Of a stretch of 64,000 nucleotides of DNA, positions 1 to 9,389 are shown in pieces. How positions within the stretch are numbered: the stretch's first letter is position 1; each line of letters opens with the position of its first letter. The position numbers and the translations under genes are program-made. Source of the stretch: Bosea vestrisii (GTDB lineage Bacteria; Pseudomonadota; Alphaproteobacteria; Rhizobiales; Beijerinckiaceae). The DNA lies in NCBI RefSeq assembly GCF_030144325.1, contig NZ_CP126307.1:4492001-4556000 (forward strand), read 5' to 3'. The notes under the pieces were generated by a model. The model was not told where the DNA came from. It saw only the letters and a program-made list of their open reading frames with translations, and ran no database searches.

Positions 1-3000
1 GCGGTACGATCACCGGCGCCGGCGGCCTGATAAAGGCCGGCAGCGGGACGCTGATCCTGACCGGCAGCAACTTCTACACCGGCGGCAACACGATCTCGCA
101 GGGCACGGTCTCGGTCTCCTCCGACGCCAATCTCGGCAGTGCGGGCTACACGATCACCTTCAACAACGCGACCATCGTCGCTGGCGCCGGCACAGGCGCT
201 GATGCGGTGCTGCGCACGACGGCTTCGTTCACCAGCGGCCGTGACATCGCTTTCACCAGTGGTGGTGGCCGCATCGAGACCGATGCGGGAACGACGCTGA
301 CACTCACCGGCGCGATCAGCGCCGTCGGCACCACCCCCAGCTTCGTCAAGCAGGGCGCCGGCACATTGGTGCTGACCGGCGACAGCTCGGCCGGCTATGA
401 AGGTCGCACCTGGGTCAACGAGGGCACGCTGCGCATCGAAGCCGGCGGCAAGCTCGGCAGCAACAGCGTCGGCGGGCAGGCCTATATCAGCAATGGCGCG
501 ACCGCGATCGTCACCGGCACCGGCTCGAGCTGGGAGACTTTCGGCCAGATGCGAGTTGGCGAGCATGGCTCCGGCACGCTGCGGATCGAGGCAGGCGGCT
601 CCGTGAAGACCGGTGGCGGCTCCGGCACGGTCGGCATCGTCGGCGCCGGCGGCGCGAGTTCGGTCACGATCACCGGATCCGGCTCGCAATGGTTCGGCAA
701 TGGCGAAAACCTCTATGTCGGCCATTCCAATGCGGGATCGCTGACGGTCACGGCCGGCGGCAGCCTCAAGCTCGGCAGCGCCGGCGACGGCACGATCATC
801 GCGGGGTTGAGCGCCGGCGGCGCCGGCGGCATCATCAATATCGGCGCAGCTGAGGGCAGCGGCGCCGTGGCGGCGGGCGATCTCCTCGTCGGCAAGGTCG
901 ATCTGGTGGCGAGCGCGAGCCAGCTGGTCTTCAACCATACCAATGTCGGCTACACGTTCGCGTCTTCGATCACCGGTGACGGCTCGGTGCGCCAGATCGC
1001 CGGCATCACGGCGCTGACCGGTACCAACGATTACAAGGGCCAAACACAGGTCCTGGGCGGGCGGCTGATCGCCGGAAATTCGACCGGCTTCTCCGCGAAC
1101 TCGGACTATACGGTTGCGGCGGGGGCGGTGCTCGAAGTGGCGGGTGGTGCCTTTACCGCGGCTAGGGTGGGCTCGCTGTCGGGTGCCGGCTTCGTCCTGA
1201 TCGGCCTCGACGAGATGCTGATCACCGGGACCACTAACCAGACCGCCACTTTCTCCGGAACCTTCTTCGGCGATGGCTCGCTCCGCTTCGACGGCTCCGG
1301 CACGCAGATCTACACCGGCACGGGCAATCTCGGCGGCGACCTCCTCATCTGCGCCTGCAGCACCGGCTCCTTCATCATCCGCGGTGGATCGCTGACCTTC
1401 GGCGGCGGCGTCCAGGTCAATGGCGGCATGCTGCTTCTCGATCAGGCCGGCTTGTTGACGGCCGGCCATAATATTGAGGTCAATAGTGGCGCGCTGGTCG
1501 TCAGCCAGGGCAGCAAGCTCGCCAATCCCGGCTGGGGCGTCGTCGTCTTCTCTGATCTGCGCATCGACGGCGTCGGCTCCTCGGTCACGACCGACATATT
1601 CCTGCTGCAGGGTCTGGCGAGCAACGCCTCGCTGATCATCTCGGGCGGCGCGACGCTGACCGTAAACCTCGGCGCCGCGGTCCAGGCCGGTTTAGGCGGC
1701 AGCGCCAGCGCGCTGGTGACCGGCGCGGGCTCGCTGTGGACCATCCCCAACACCTTCGCCATTGGCCCCGGCTCGACGGAGCCGACTTTTGTCACCCTCG
1801 CCGAGGGCGGCGAACTCCGGATCACCGCGGGCGATCTCCAGATCGACACGCTCGGCACGCTCAACCTCGGCAATGGCGGCAGGGCCGGTCTGCTGACCAT
1901 CACGGCGGGAGCGATCGTCAACGACGGCGCCATCGTTGCCGACTTCACCGACATGGCGACGCTGACCTACGACATCTCCGGCACCGGCACGCTCACCAAG
2001 CGCGGTTCGGGCACGCTGACGCTGACGGGGGCGAACACTTATACCGGCGCGACGACGGTGTCGGGCGGCAAGCTGGTCGTGAACGGCTCGCTCACCGGCG
2101 CGGTGACGATCGATGGCGGCGCGCTCGGTGGCTCGGGCACGGTCGGCGGCATCGCCGCCAATGCCGGCGGAACGGTCGCACCCGGCAACTCGATCGGGAC
2201 GCTCAATGTTGCCGGCAACATTTCGTTCGCGAGTGGCTCGACTTATCAGGTCGAGATCAACCCGGCCGGGCAGGGCGACAAGATCCTGGCTTCCGGGCTG
2301 GCGACGATCTCGGGCGGCACGGTCGCCGTGCTGGCCGAGAGGGGCACCTACGCGGCCTCGACCAGCTACACCATCCTGACCGCCGCCGGCGGCGTCACCG
2401 GCCGCTTCGCCGACGTGACCTCGGACCTCGTCTTCCTGACGCCGTCGCTGGCCTATGACAGCAACAACGTCGTCCTGACCATGAGCCGAACAGCCACGAC
2501 CTTCCTGGACGTCGCCTCGACCCGCAATCAGGGGTTCATCGCCAATGCGGCTGAGCGTCTCGGCGTCGGCAACCCGATCTACGACACGCTGCTTTCGGGC
2601 ACGGCGGCCGAGGCGCGCGCCGGCTTCGACCTGCTCTCGGGCGAGGCGCATGCGCAGGCGGTCAGCGTCATGATCGACGAGAGCCGGCTGGTGCGTGAGA
2701 CCATCCTCAACCGCCTGCGCGGGCCGCTGCTGACGGCTCCCGGCGCACAGGTCGCTGCCGCCTTCAGCGCCGACCTGCCCGGCCGCAAGGGCGCGGTGCT
2801 GATGAACGCGCCGCAGCCGCGCTACACGCTCTGGGGCGAGGCCTTTGGCGGCGCCGGCAATACCGACGCCGACGGCAATGCCGGAAGCCTCAGCCGCCGC
2901 AGCGGCGGGGCGCTGCTCGGCGCTGACCTGATGCTCTATGACGCGCCGGGCTCGTCGCTGAAGCTCGGTGTCGCCGGCGGCTACAGCCAGTCGCGCTTCG

Positions 3001-3650
3001 ATCTCGATGCCCGGCGCTCCTCGGGCAAGCTCGACAGTGGCCATGCGGCGCTCTACGCCGGGGGCCGCTTCGGCAATCTCCGGCTCGACGCAGGCCTCGC
3101 CTATTCATGGTCCGAGAGCGACATCCGCCGCCAGGTCCAGATCCGCGGCTTTGGCGACAGCTTGCGGCTGCAGCGCCCGGGCGCGGTCGCGCAAGGCTTC
3201 GCCGAACTCGGCTATGGCTTTGCCCTCAGCGGCTTTGCGCTCGAGCCTTTTGCCCAGCTGGCGCTGATCCGCGTCTCGACCGACGCCGGCACGGAACGCG
3301 GCGGCGCCGCGGCGCTGCGGGTGCTCTCCTCGGACCAGACCCTCGGCTTCACAACGCTCGGCCTGCGTGCCGAGGCGCAGCTCGGCTCGGCCCCGCTCTT
3401 CGCCCGCGCCATGCTCGGCTGGCGTCACGGCTTTGGCGAGCTTACCCCGACGGCAAGCACGGCCTTCGCCCTCGGAACCACCCCGGCGCGCGTGTTCGCG
3501 GCCCAGATCGATCGCGAGGCGCTCGTCGCCGAGGCTGGGCTCGACTGGCGCCTCTCGTCTGCCACAGCCCTCGGCCTGACCTACTCCGCCGCCATCGGCG
3601 AACGCTCAAGAGACCACGCCCTCAAGGGCAGGGTCGAAATGCGGTTCTGA
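1..3650 (+). CDS. Autotransporter (type Va secretion) with beta-helix passenger and C-terminal barrel, 5' partial
   Basis: The frame is open from the left edge, so the N-terminus and signal peptide lie outside the window; about 1,215 codons are visible. The passenger is low-complexity, rich in Gly, Thr and Ser, and built from repeats of the autotransporter-associated beta-strand type (for example GSGTLTLTGANTYTGATTV near nt 2010-2060), which fold as a beta-helix. From about nt 2823 (YTLWGEAFGG) to the end, roughly 275 residues fit an autotransporter beta-domain, ending in the terminal Phe (VEMRF) expected of outer-membrane barrels. The protein should export its own passenger to the cell surface, as adhesin or aggregation factor; the ligand cannot be told. 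It converges on the DUF296 gene with a 12-nt gap. Confidence 0.9.
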   Translation, partial: GTITGAGGLIKAGSGTLILTGSNFYTGGNTISQGTVSVSSDANLGSAGYTITFNNATIVAGAGTGADAVLRTTASFTSGRDIAFTSGGGRIETDAGTTLTLTGAISAVGTTPSFVKQGAGTLVLTGDSSAGYEGRTWVNEGTLRIEAGGKLGSNSVGGQAYISNGATAIVTGTGSSWETFGQMRVGEHGSGTLRIEAGGSVKTGGGSGTVGIVGAGGASSVTITGSGSQWFGNGENLYVGHSNAGSLTVTAGGSLKLGSAGDGTIIAGLSAGGAGGIINIGAAEGSGAVAAGDLLVGKVDLVASASQLVFNHTNVGYTFASSITGDGSVRQIAGITALTGTNDYKGQTQVLGGRLIAGNSTGFSANSDYTVAAGAVLEVAGGAFTAARVGSLSGAGFVLIGLDEMLITGTTNQTATFSGTFFGDGSLRFDGSGTQIYTGTGNLGGDLLICACSTGSFIIRGGSLTFGGGVQVNGGMLLLDQAGLLTAGHNIEVNSGALVVSQGSKLANPGWGVVVFSDLRIDGVGSSVTTDIFLLQGLASNASLIISGGATLTVNLGAAVQAGLGGSASALVTGAGSLWTIPNTFAIGPGSTEPTFVTLAEGGELRITAGDLQIDTLGTLNLGNGGRAGLLTITAGAIVNDGAIVADFTDMATLTYDISGTGTLTKRGSGTLTLTGANTYTGATTVSGGKLVVNGSLTGAVTIDGGALGGSGTVGGIAANAGGTVAPGNSIGTLNVAGNISFASGSTYQVEINPAGQGDKILASGLATISGGTVAVLAERGTYAASTSYTILTAAGGVTGRFADVTSDLVFLTPSLAYDSNNVVLTMSRTATTFLDVASTRNQGFIANAAERLGVGNPIYDTLLSGTAAEARAGFDLLSGEAHAQAVSVMIDESRLVRETILNRLRGPLLTAPGAQVAAAFSADLPGRKGAVLMNAPQPRYTLWGEAFGGAGNTDADGNAGSLSRRSGGALLGADLMLYDAPGSSLKLGVAGGYSQSRFDLDARRSSGKLDSGHAALYAGGRFGNLRLDAGLAYSWSESDIRRQVQIRGFGDSLRLQRPGAVAQGFAELGYGFALSGFALEPFAQLALIRVSTDAGTERGGAAALRVLSSDQTLGFTTLGLRAEAQLGSAPLFARAMLGWRHGFGELTPTASTAFALGTTPARVFAAQIDREALVAEAGLDWRLSSATALGLTYSAAIGERSRDHALKGRVEMRF

Positions 3651-3662
3651 GGAGCAGGAGCG

Positions 3663-4520
3663 CTACTGCGCCTCCAGCACCAGCTCCAGCGTCATCAGCA
3701 CCGGATTCTCGCCGCGCTGGAGAGCGCCTTGTGCCATGCCGCCGGTATAGTCGACCAGCGCGATGGCGAGTGCGGCTTCCGGCTTGCCGTCTTCGCCTGG
3801 CGCGACATGGCCGGCGGTGATCGCGATCTCGGTGGCGAAAGGCTCGATGACGCGCTCATCGGCAAAGCGGGCGCCGATGGTCGAGCCGACGCCGCCATGG
3901 ATGATCGCCTGCGTAATGCCGCGCTCGGCGCAGAACCCTTCCAGGGTGGTGAAGACGTCGCGGTTCGGCCGCAGCCGCAGCACGAAGAAGCGACCTCCAG
4001 TTTTCGCTCCGCCGCTCTGGCGTTCGGCCGGCATGAACAGCTTGAAATTCGTCTCCGGATCATGGCCTGCGACGAAGCCGGCACCCTCCAGCCCAACCGC
4101 ATCGACGCTGATCGGCTCGGCCAGGAAACTCTGATCCGGCAGGATATGACCGCCATTATGCCTGCCATCCGCCTCGCGCCAGAGCGCGTGGCCGTGGAAG
4201 AATGGCGCGCCGTCGCGCTCGCCGAAGGTCAGGGCTCCGGTCTCGATCCGGGTCACGCCATCAGGCCGGAAGGTCTCGCTGTAGAAGGCGGCGTGCTCCG
4301 GCGTCGCCGAAAGCGCCGGCATCACATAGGCGAAGGGCGCGAGCGCCAGCCCGGCCGGCAGGCGCAGCACGCCGCTGGAAAAACCCTGCGCCGCGAAGGC
4401 CTCGGCGATCGCGTCGAGCAGCAGGCCGGGTTTCAGCTCAAGCGTGAGCTTGCGGCCGCGTCCTTCGAACCACTGGATGCGCTCGGGTTCGGCCGGTCCC
4501 GGCTGCTCGATTCTTCTCAC
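3663..4520 (-). CDS. DUF296 (PPC-domain) protein with two tandem domains
   Basis: This 285-residue protein appears to hold two PPC/DUF296-like modules, at about residues 25-140 and 155-285. The second carries the family's typical HGGVGSTIGARF-like stretch (about residues 210-220). Plant PPC proteins bind AT-rich DNA, but bacterial members are uncharacterised and no DNA-binding segment is visible here. The start overlaps the stop of the acyl-CoA synthetase by 4 nt (ATGA), making it the third gene of the iclR / synthetase / DUF296 operon and suggesting a role in the same acid catabolism. Function is unknown. Confidence 0.75.
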   Translation of the reverse strand: MRRIEQPGPAEPERIQWFEGRGRKLTLELKPGLLLDAIAEAFAAQGFSSGVLRLPAGLALAPFAYVMPALSATPEHAAFYSETFRPDGVTRIETGALTFGERDGAPFFHGHALWREADGRHNGGHILPDQSFLAEPISVDAVGLEGAGFVAGHDPETNFKLFMPAERQSGGAKTGGRFFVLRLRPNRDVFTTLEGFCAERGITQAIIHGGVGSTIGARFADERVIEPFATEIAITAGHVAPGEDGKPEAALAIALVDYTGGMAQGALQRGENPVLMTLELVLEAQ

Positions 4521-6157
4521 GCTGAGGCTCCCGGCGCCCTGATGAAATCGAGCAGGCCGCGCTTCTCCAGCTCGTCGCGCACCAGCCGCTTGGGCACCTT
4601 GCCATAGCCGGATTTCGGCAGCTCCTCGAAGAAGAAGAAGCGCTTCGGCATCTTGTAGCGTGGGATCTTCTCGGCGAGATAGTTTGCCAGCTCATTTTCA
4701 TCGATATGACCGCGCGCGACGCAGACCGCGACGCCGATCTCGCCCCAGACCGCGTCGGGCACGCCGAGCACGGCGGCCTCGGCGATCGCCGGATGGGTCA
4801 GGAGCTTCTCCTCGATCTCGCGCGGATAGATGTTGGAGCCGCCGGAGATGTACATGTCGGAGGCGCGGCCGGTGATGTAGACGAAGCCCTGCTCGTCCAT
4901 ATGGCCGAGATCGCCGGTACGGAACCAGCCATTGCGGAAGGATTTCGCATTGGCCTCGGGGTTCTCATAATAGCCGGCGAACACCGCCGGGCCTATCACG
5001 CAGATCTCGCCGGTCTCGAAGGGCTTGAGCTCCTCGCCCGCATCGTTCTGGATCGCGACCTGGATGCCGGTACGCTCGACGCCGCAACTGCCGATGCGCG
5101 CTTCTGGCCCGTCCTCTTCCGCGTGCAGATAGGTCGGCAGCACGGTGATGTTGCCGGTGACCTCGCCGAGGCCGAAATACTGCACCAGCACCTTGCCGAG
5201 CTTCTTCAGCGCCGTCTTCTGATCCTCGCGATACATCGGCGCGCCGGCGTAGATGACATGGCGCAGGCTGGAGTGATCGTGCTGGTCGACGGCCGGATGC
5301 TCGACCAGCATCTTCAGGATCGTCGGCACCGTGAAGATGTTGGTGACCCGGTGCCTCTCGATCAGCCGGAAGGCCTCGTCGATGTCGAAGCGCTCGGTCG
5401 GCAAGAGGATCGTCGGAGCGCCGCGAGCCGACAGCACGAGCTGATGCACGCCGGCGCCATGCGAGAGCGGGGCTACGACCAGCGAGGCGTCCTGCTCCGT
5501 CGAGCCCGGCACGAGGTCGGCGAGGTGATTGGTCACCACGAAGCCCATCTGGCCATGGGTCAGCACCGCCGCCTTGGAGCGGCCGGTGGTGCCGGAGGTG
5601 AAGAAGAACCAGCAGGGATCGTCGCGGTCGACGACCGCATCGGGCACATGGCTGCCCTGATGCGCGGCGATCGCCTCGGTCAGCGTCGTCTCGCCGAAGG
5701 AGCCCGGGCCGATCCGCCAGATGAACTCCAGCGCATTGCTCTCCTTGGCGACGGCCGCGGCGTGATCGGGGAAATCGCCATGGCAGAGGAAGCCCTTGGC
5801 GCCCGAGGAGGTCGCGAGCCAGGCGACCTCGTCCGGCATCAGCCGGAAATTGGTCGGCACCCAGACGGCGCCGAGACGGAAGGCGGCAAACATCGAGACG
5901 AACATCTCGTCGCAGTTCTTGGAGTGGACGAGGATGCGGTCGCCCTTGCCGATGCCGCGGGCGGACAGTGCGGCGCAGAGCGCGTGCGCGGCCGCGTCGA
6001 GCTCGCCCCAGCTCCATTGCCGCTCGCCCCAGATCAACCCGGGTCGATCACTAAAGCGGCGGGCATTGCGCGTCAGGAAATGCGCGAGGTTCATCACCCG
6101 CGTCGTCATGGGCTTTTGCCCGCCCGCCGGGCCGGCGCCTGTTGCGCTCGTCGTCAT
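4517..6157 (-). CDS. Acyl-CoA synthetase (AMP-forming, ANL superfamily)
   Basis: This 546-residue enzyme should activate a carboxylic acid with ATP and CoA to an acyl-CoA. The adenylation P-loop-like motif FFTSGTTGRSKAAVLTHG lies near residues 185-200. The hinge region reads YITGRASDMYISGG, and the C-terminal catalytic Lys falls in the segment GYGKVPK. Length is normal for the medium/long-chain acyl-CoA synthetase group. The chosen ATG overlaps the iclR stop (ATGA), so translation is probably coupled; an internal ATG at 6109 is possible. Being co-transcribed with an IclR regulator and divergent from a TRAP carboxylate importer, it probably activates the imported acid. The exact substrate is unknown. 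Confidence 0.9.
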   Translation of the reverse strand: MTTSATGAGPAGGQKPMTTRVMNLAHFLTRNARRFSDRPGLIWGERQWSWGELDAAAHALCAALSARGIGKGDRILVHSKNCDEMFVSMFAAFRLGAVWVPTNFRLMPDEVAWLATSSGAKGFLCHGDFPDHAAAVAKESNALEFIWRIGPGSFGETTLTEAIAAHQGSHVPDAVVDRDDPCWFFFTSGTTGRSKAAVLTHGQMGFVVTNHLADLVPGSTEQDASLVVAPLSHGAGVHQLVLSARGAPTILLPTERFDIDEAFRLIERHRVTNIFTVPTILKMLVEHPAVDQHDHSSLRHVIYAGAPMYREDQKTALKKLGKVLVQYFGLGEVTGNITVLPTYLHAEEDGPEARIGSCGVERTGIQVAIQNDAGEELKPFETGEICVIGPAVFAGYYENPEANAKSFRNGWFRTGDLGHMDEQGFVYITGRASDMYISGGSNIYPREIEEKLLTHPAIAEAAVLGVPDAVWGEIGVAVCVARGHIDENELANYLAEKIPRYKMPKRFFFFEELPKSGYGKVPKRLVRDELEKRGLLDFIRAPGASA

Positions 6158-7005
6158 GGCGTCGTCTCCGCTGTCCTGATCTCGTCTTGCGCCGGCTTGC
6201 CCTGCCGCCGGGCGAGCATGGCGGCGATCCTGTGCTCGACCTGCCGCGCCTCTTGACGCAGCAGGGTGGCGAGCTCCTCCTGCCGCTGCGGCTGCATGCG
6301 TGAATCGATCGCGGCGATGCTGAGCGCACCGGCAACGCGCCCATCCGGATAACGAACGGCGACGCCGATGCCCCAGGAGTTCGCGACGATACGCCCCGGG
6401 TTGAGCGCAAAGCCCTGAGCCCGCGCCAGCGCGATGTCGGTGATGAGCTGGGCCGGCGCATAGGCCGGGTAGCGCGCGGCGAGGACAGCGCGGTTGGCCT
6501 CGATCATCGCCGTAGCCTCGATGTCCGGGATCAGCGCCAGCATGGCGAGCGAGCCGGCGCCGACCCCGAGCGGGTGCTGGTCGCCGGCCTGCAAGGCATG
6601 GGTGCGCACCGGCCAGGTGCCTTCCTCGCGATGCAGGCAGATGGCGAAGCGGTCGCGCCGGATCGAGAAGAAGCTGGTGTCCTGCGTCGTGTCGGAGAGC
6701 TCCCGCAGGCTCTCCATGGCGAGGTCGAGCAACCCGTGGCGCTGGCCCGAGAGCAGGCCGAGCACGAAGGCCTCCTCGCCGAGATGGTAGCGCCGCGTCC
6801 GCGCCTCCTGCTCGACCAGCCCGGCCCGCATCAGCGCCAGCAGCAGGCGCCGGACGGTCGGCTTGTTCAGCCCGCTGTTCTCGACGAGCTCGCTGAGCGG
6901 CAGGCCGGATGCCGTCTCACGGCCAACGAGCGAGAGCAGTCGCAGCGCGCGGTCGACGCTCTGCGAGCCTGACAGATCGGGCGTCGGCACAAGATCGGGC
7001 TGCAT
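6154..7005 (-). CDS. IclR-family transcriptional regulator
   Basis: This 283-residue protein has an N-terminal winged HTH (about residues 15-75: SVDRALRLLSLV, then LNKPTVRRLLLALMRAGLVE) and a C-terminal IclR effector-binding domain (about 90-265) with the usual GVGVA-like and GALSIAA segments. I chose the ATG at 7005 because GGAGG lies just upstream and the length matches the family; the frame continues upstream without a better start. The gene is divergent from the TRAP genes and overlaps the acyl-CoA synthetase, so it probably controls both transcription units in response to the transported acid. Confidence 0.88.
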   Translation of the reverse strand: MQPDLVPTPDLSGSQSVDRALRLLSLVGRETASGLPLSELVENSGLNKPTVRRLLLALMRAGLVEQEARTRRYHLGEEAFVLGLLSGQRHGLLDLAMESLRELSDTTQDTSFFSIRRDRFAICLHREEGTWPVRTHALQAGDQHPLGVGAGSLAMLALIPDIEATAMIEANRAVLAARYPAYAPAQLITDIALARAQGFALNPGRIVANSWGIGVAVRYPDGRVAGALSIAAIDSRMQPQRQEELATLLRQEARQVEHRIAAMLARRQGKPAQDEIRTAETTP

Positions 7006-7102
7006 GTCCTCCGCCGTATTGGGTCCATGATGCGGACCTCTCTTCTGCTTTAAAGGTGTAGATGGCCGCGCCAGTGATTGCAACAATGGCTGATCCGTGT
7101 AT

Positions 7103-7116
7103 GTTCCAGGCGGAAC
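7103..7116. promoter_or_regulatory. Candidate IclR operator (GTTCC-N4-GGAAC)
   Basis: A perfect 5-bp inverted repeat with a 4-nt centre lies in the 190-bp space between divergent iclR (start 7005) and dctQM (start 7196). A second one, GGTCC-N7-GGACC at 7022-7038, lies nearer iclR. Short palindromes of the TTCC-N4-GGAA type suit IclR dimers, but assignment rests only on position and symmetry. Confidence 0.35.
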
Positions 7117-7195
7117 GAGCGAGCTAAATCGCCATAATGTGGACCCTTGCGATCGGCGATGCCGACGCGATGGGCGGATGGGAGGAGCGGCCCTT

Positions 7196-9094
7196 ATGGC
7201 CGAAACAAGCACGAGCGCAGCCGCCGGCGCGCATGCCAGCGATGGCGTCGCCGCGGTCCTGGAGAGCCTCGACCACACTCCGAAGCGTGTCGGCTCGGCG
7301 CTGGTGCGCCCGCTCGAGGTCATCGCCGCGATCCTGCTCGTCGCCATCGTCACATTGCTGCTCGCCGGCGTGACCTCGCGCTATGTCCTGTCGATTCCGG
7401 TGGTCTGGATCGACGAGGCTGCCTCGATCTGCTTCCTCTGGCTCGCCATGCTGGGCGCCGCCATCGCGATCGACCGCAACGAGCACCTGCGCCTGACCTT
7501 GTTCGTCGGCATGCTGCCGGAGCGCCTGCGCGGCCTCGTCCATGCCTTCGGCCTGCTCGCGGTCGCGACCTTCCTCGCGGTGATGACCTGGCCGGCGATC
7601 GACTATGTCATCGAGGAATCCTACGTCACCTCGGCGGCGCTCAACATACCCTCGAGCTACCGCGTCTCGGCCATCGCCTTCGGCATCATCGCCATGCTGG
7701 CGCTGGTGCTGACCTATGCGGTGCGCACCTGCACGCTGCGCGACCTCCTGATCTCGGCGGCGGTGATCGGTGTCGTCGCGGCAGCCTTCTTCCTGCTGAC
7801 CCCGGTGTTCAAGACGCTGGGCTACGTCAACATCGTGATCTTCCTGCTCGGCGTCGTCGGCCTCTGCCTCTTTGCCGGCATCCCGATCGCTTTCTGCTTC
7901 GGGCTGGGCGCGCTCTGCTTCCTGTCGTTCAGCACGACCGTGCCGATCTTCGTGATGATCGGGCGCATGGACGAGGGCATGTCGAGCCTGATCCTGCTCT
8001 CGGTACCGATCTTCGTTCTGCTCGGCTGCGTTCTCGACGCTACCGGCATGGGCAAGGCGATCGTCGATTTCCTCGCCTCCATGCTCGGCCATGTCCGCGC
8101 CGGCATGTCTTATGTGCTGCTCGGTTCGCTCTTCCTGGTTTCCGGCATCTCCGGCTCCAAGGTCTCCGACATGGCGACGGTGGCGCCGGCGCTGTTCCCG
8201 GAGATGAAGCGGCGCGGTTACCAGCCCAAGGAGCTGATCGCGCTGCTTTCGACCGGCGCCGCCATGGCCGAGACCGTGCCACCCTCGATCGTGCTGATCG
8301 TGCTCGGCTCGGTCGCCGGCGTCTCGATCGCCGGGCTCTTCACCAACGGTCTCGTCGTCGCGACCGTGCTGTTGCTCGTGCTCGCGATCCTGGCGCGCTG
8401 GAAGGCGCGTGGCGAGATGCTCAAGGGCGTGCGCCGTGCGCCGTTCGCGGTGATCTGGAAGACCGCGCTGATCGCGGCGCCCGCCCTTGTCCTGCCCTTC
8501 CTGATCCGGAGCGCCGTCGGCGGCGGCGTCGCCACCGCGACCGAGGTTTCGACCATCGCCGTGCTCTACGCGCTGATCGTCGGCATTGTGCTCTATGGCG
8601 GTATCAGTTGGCGCACCTTCTACGGCATGCTGGTCGAGACCGCGGCGCTCTCCGGCGCGATCCTGATGATCCTGGGCACCGCCTCGGCGATGGCTTGGGC
8701 GCTGACCCAGACCGGCTTCGCCCGCGATCTCGCGACGGCGATGTCGCATTTGCCCGGCGGCTGGATCAGCTTCATGGCGGTGACGATCGTCGTCTTCATG
8801 ATCCTCGGCTGCGTGCTCGAGGGTCTGCCGGCGATCGTGCTGATGGCGCCCTTGATGTTCCCGATCGCCAAGAGCCTCGGCATCAACGACATCCACTATT
8901 CGATGGTCGTCGTCACCGCGATGAACATCGGCCTGATGACGCCGCCGGTCGGCATCGGCTTCTACATCGCCTGCAAGATCGGCAATGTCGAACCGGACGA
9001 GGCGATGGGCGCGATCTGGCCCTATCTGCTCGCGCTGCTCGCTGGCCTCGCCATCATCGCCTATGTCCCGTCCTTCTCGACGATGTTCCTGTGA
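7196..9094 (+). CDS. TRAP transporter fused permease, DctQM type
   Basis: This 632-residue membrane protein joins the small (DctQ) and large (DctM) TRAP permease subunits. The DctQ part, about residues 30-180, shows four helices and the family motif around VVWIDEAASICFLWLAMLGAA. The DctM part, about 205-630, has many helices, the conserved GISGSKVSDMA-like stretch and the C-terminal LMTPPVGIGFYIA motif. TRAP systems import carboxylates by Na+ symport with a periplasmic binding protein. GGAGG at 7181-7185 supports the ATG at 7196; an upstream extension to 7097 lacks support. The partner dctP lies 295 bp downstream, past a palindromic repeat. Confidence 0.92.
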   Translation: MAETSTSAAAGAHASDGVAAVLESLDHTPKRVGSALVRPLEVIAAILLVAIVTLLLAGVTSRYVLSIPVVWIDEAASICFLWLAMLGAAIAIDRNEHLRLTLFVGMLPERLRGLVHAFGLLAVATFLAVMTWPAIDYVIEESYVTSAALNIPSSYRVSAIAFGIIAMLALVLTYAVRTCTLRDLLISAAVIGVVAAAFFLLTPVFKTLGYVNIVIFLLGVVGLCLFAGIPIAFCFGLGALCFLSFSTTVPIFVMIGRMDEGMSSLILLSVPIFVLLGCVLDATGMGKAIVDFLASMLGHVRAGMSYVLLGSLFLVSGISGSKVSDMATVAPALFPEMKRRGYQPKELIALLSTGAAMAETVPPSIVLIVLGSVAGVSIAGLFTNGLVVATVLLLVLAILARWKARGEMLKGVRRAPFAVIWKTALIAAPALVLPFLIRSAVGGGVATATEVSTIAVLYALIVGIVLYGGISWRTFYGMLVETAALSGAILMILGTASAMAWALTQTGFARDLATAMSHLPGGWISFMAVTIVVFMILGCVLEGLPAIVLMAPLMFPIAKSLGINDIHYSMVVVTAMNIGLMTPPVGIGFYIACKIGNVEPDEAMGAIWPYLLALLAGLAIIAYVPSFSTMFL

Positions 9095-9126
9095 TGGATC
9101 GAGTCAGTTCGCCGACTTCCCCCGTG

Positions 9127-9243
9127 AGCCCTCATCCTGAGGAGCAGCCTTCAGGCTGCGTCTCGAAGGATGCTCCAGTTGTCTCCGGAGCCTCCTGGAG
9201 CATCCTTCGAGACGCCGCTGCGCGGCTCCTCAGGATGAGGGCT
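9127..9243. repeat. Long imperfect inverted repeat (CCTCATCCTGAGGAG type)
   Basis: The outer arms 9127-9145 and 9225-9243 are inverted copies (AGCCCTCATCCTGAGGAGC). The inner arms 9160-9177 and 9196-9213 (GTCTCGAAGGATGCTCCA and its complement) are also inverted copies. The element lies between dctQM and dctP and could fold as a long hairpin in the transcript. Dispersed intergenic palindromes with this CCTCATCCTGAGGAG core are familiar in Hyphomicrobiales genomes. It has no coding capacity. Confidence 0.85.
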
Positions 9244-9389
9244 GAGTTGGGACATGCCGGCTTGGCATGGCCGCCCACCATCGCGATCAGTTGTCCATGC
9301 GGTATGTGCCGCGCAGCATGAGCAAAACACCTTGGCGTGTCCGCACGAGGCCGCGCTGACCAATGAAGAACCTTCAGGGAGGAAAGACC

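Noticed and set aside
1..3650. Repeats in the autotransporter passenger as a DNA tandem array
   Set aside because: The repeats are degenerate at DNA level and recognisable only as protein beta-strand motifs.
4706..6256. 516-codon open frame antisense to the acyl-CoA synthetase
   Set aside because: Shadow of a conserved enzyme gene; no start signal or domain.
7124..8896. 590-codon open frame antisense to the fused TRAP permease
   Set aside because: It is an Asp/His/Arg/Gln-rich shadow typical of the opposite strand of GC-rich membrane-protein genes; no domain, no ribosome binding site.
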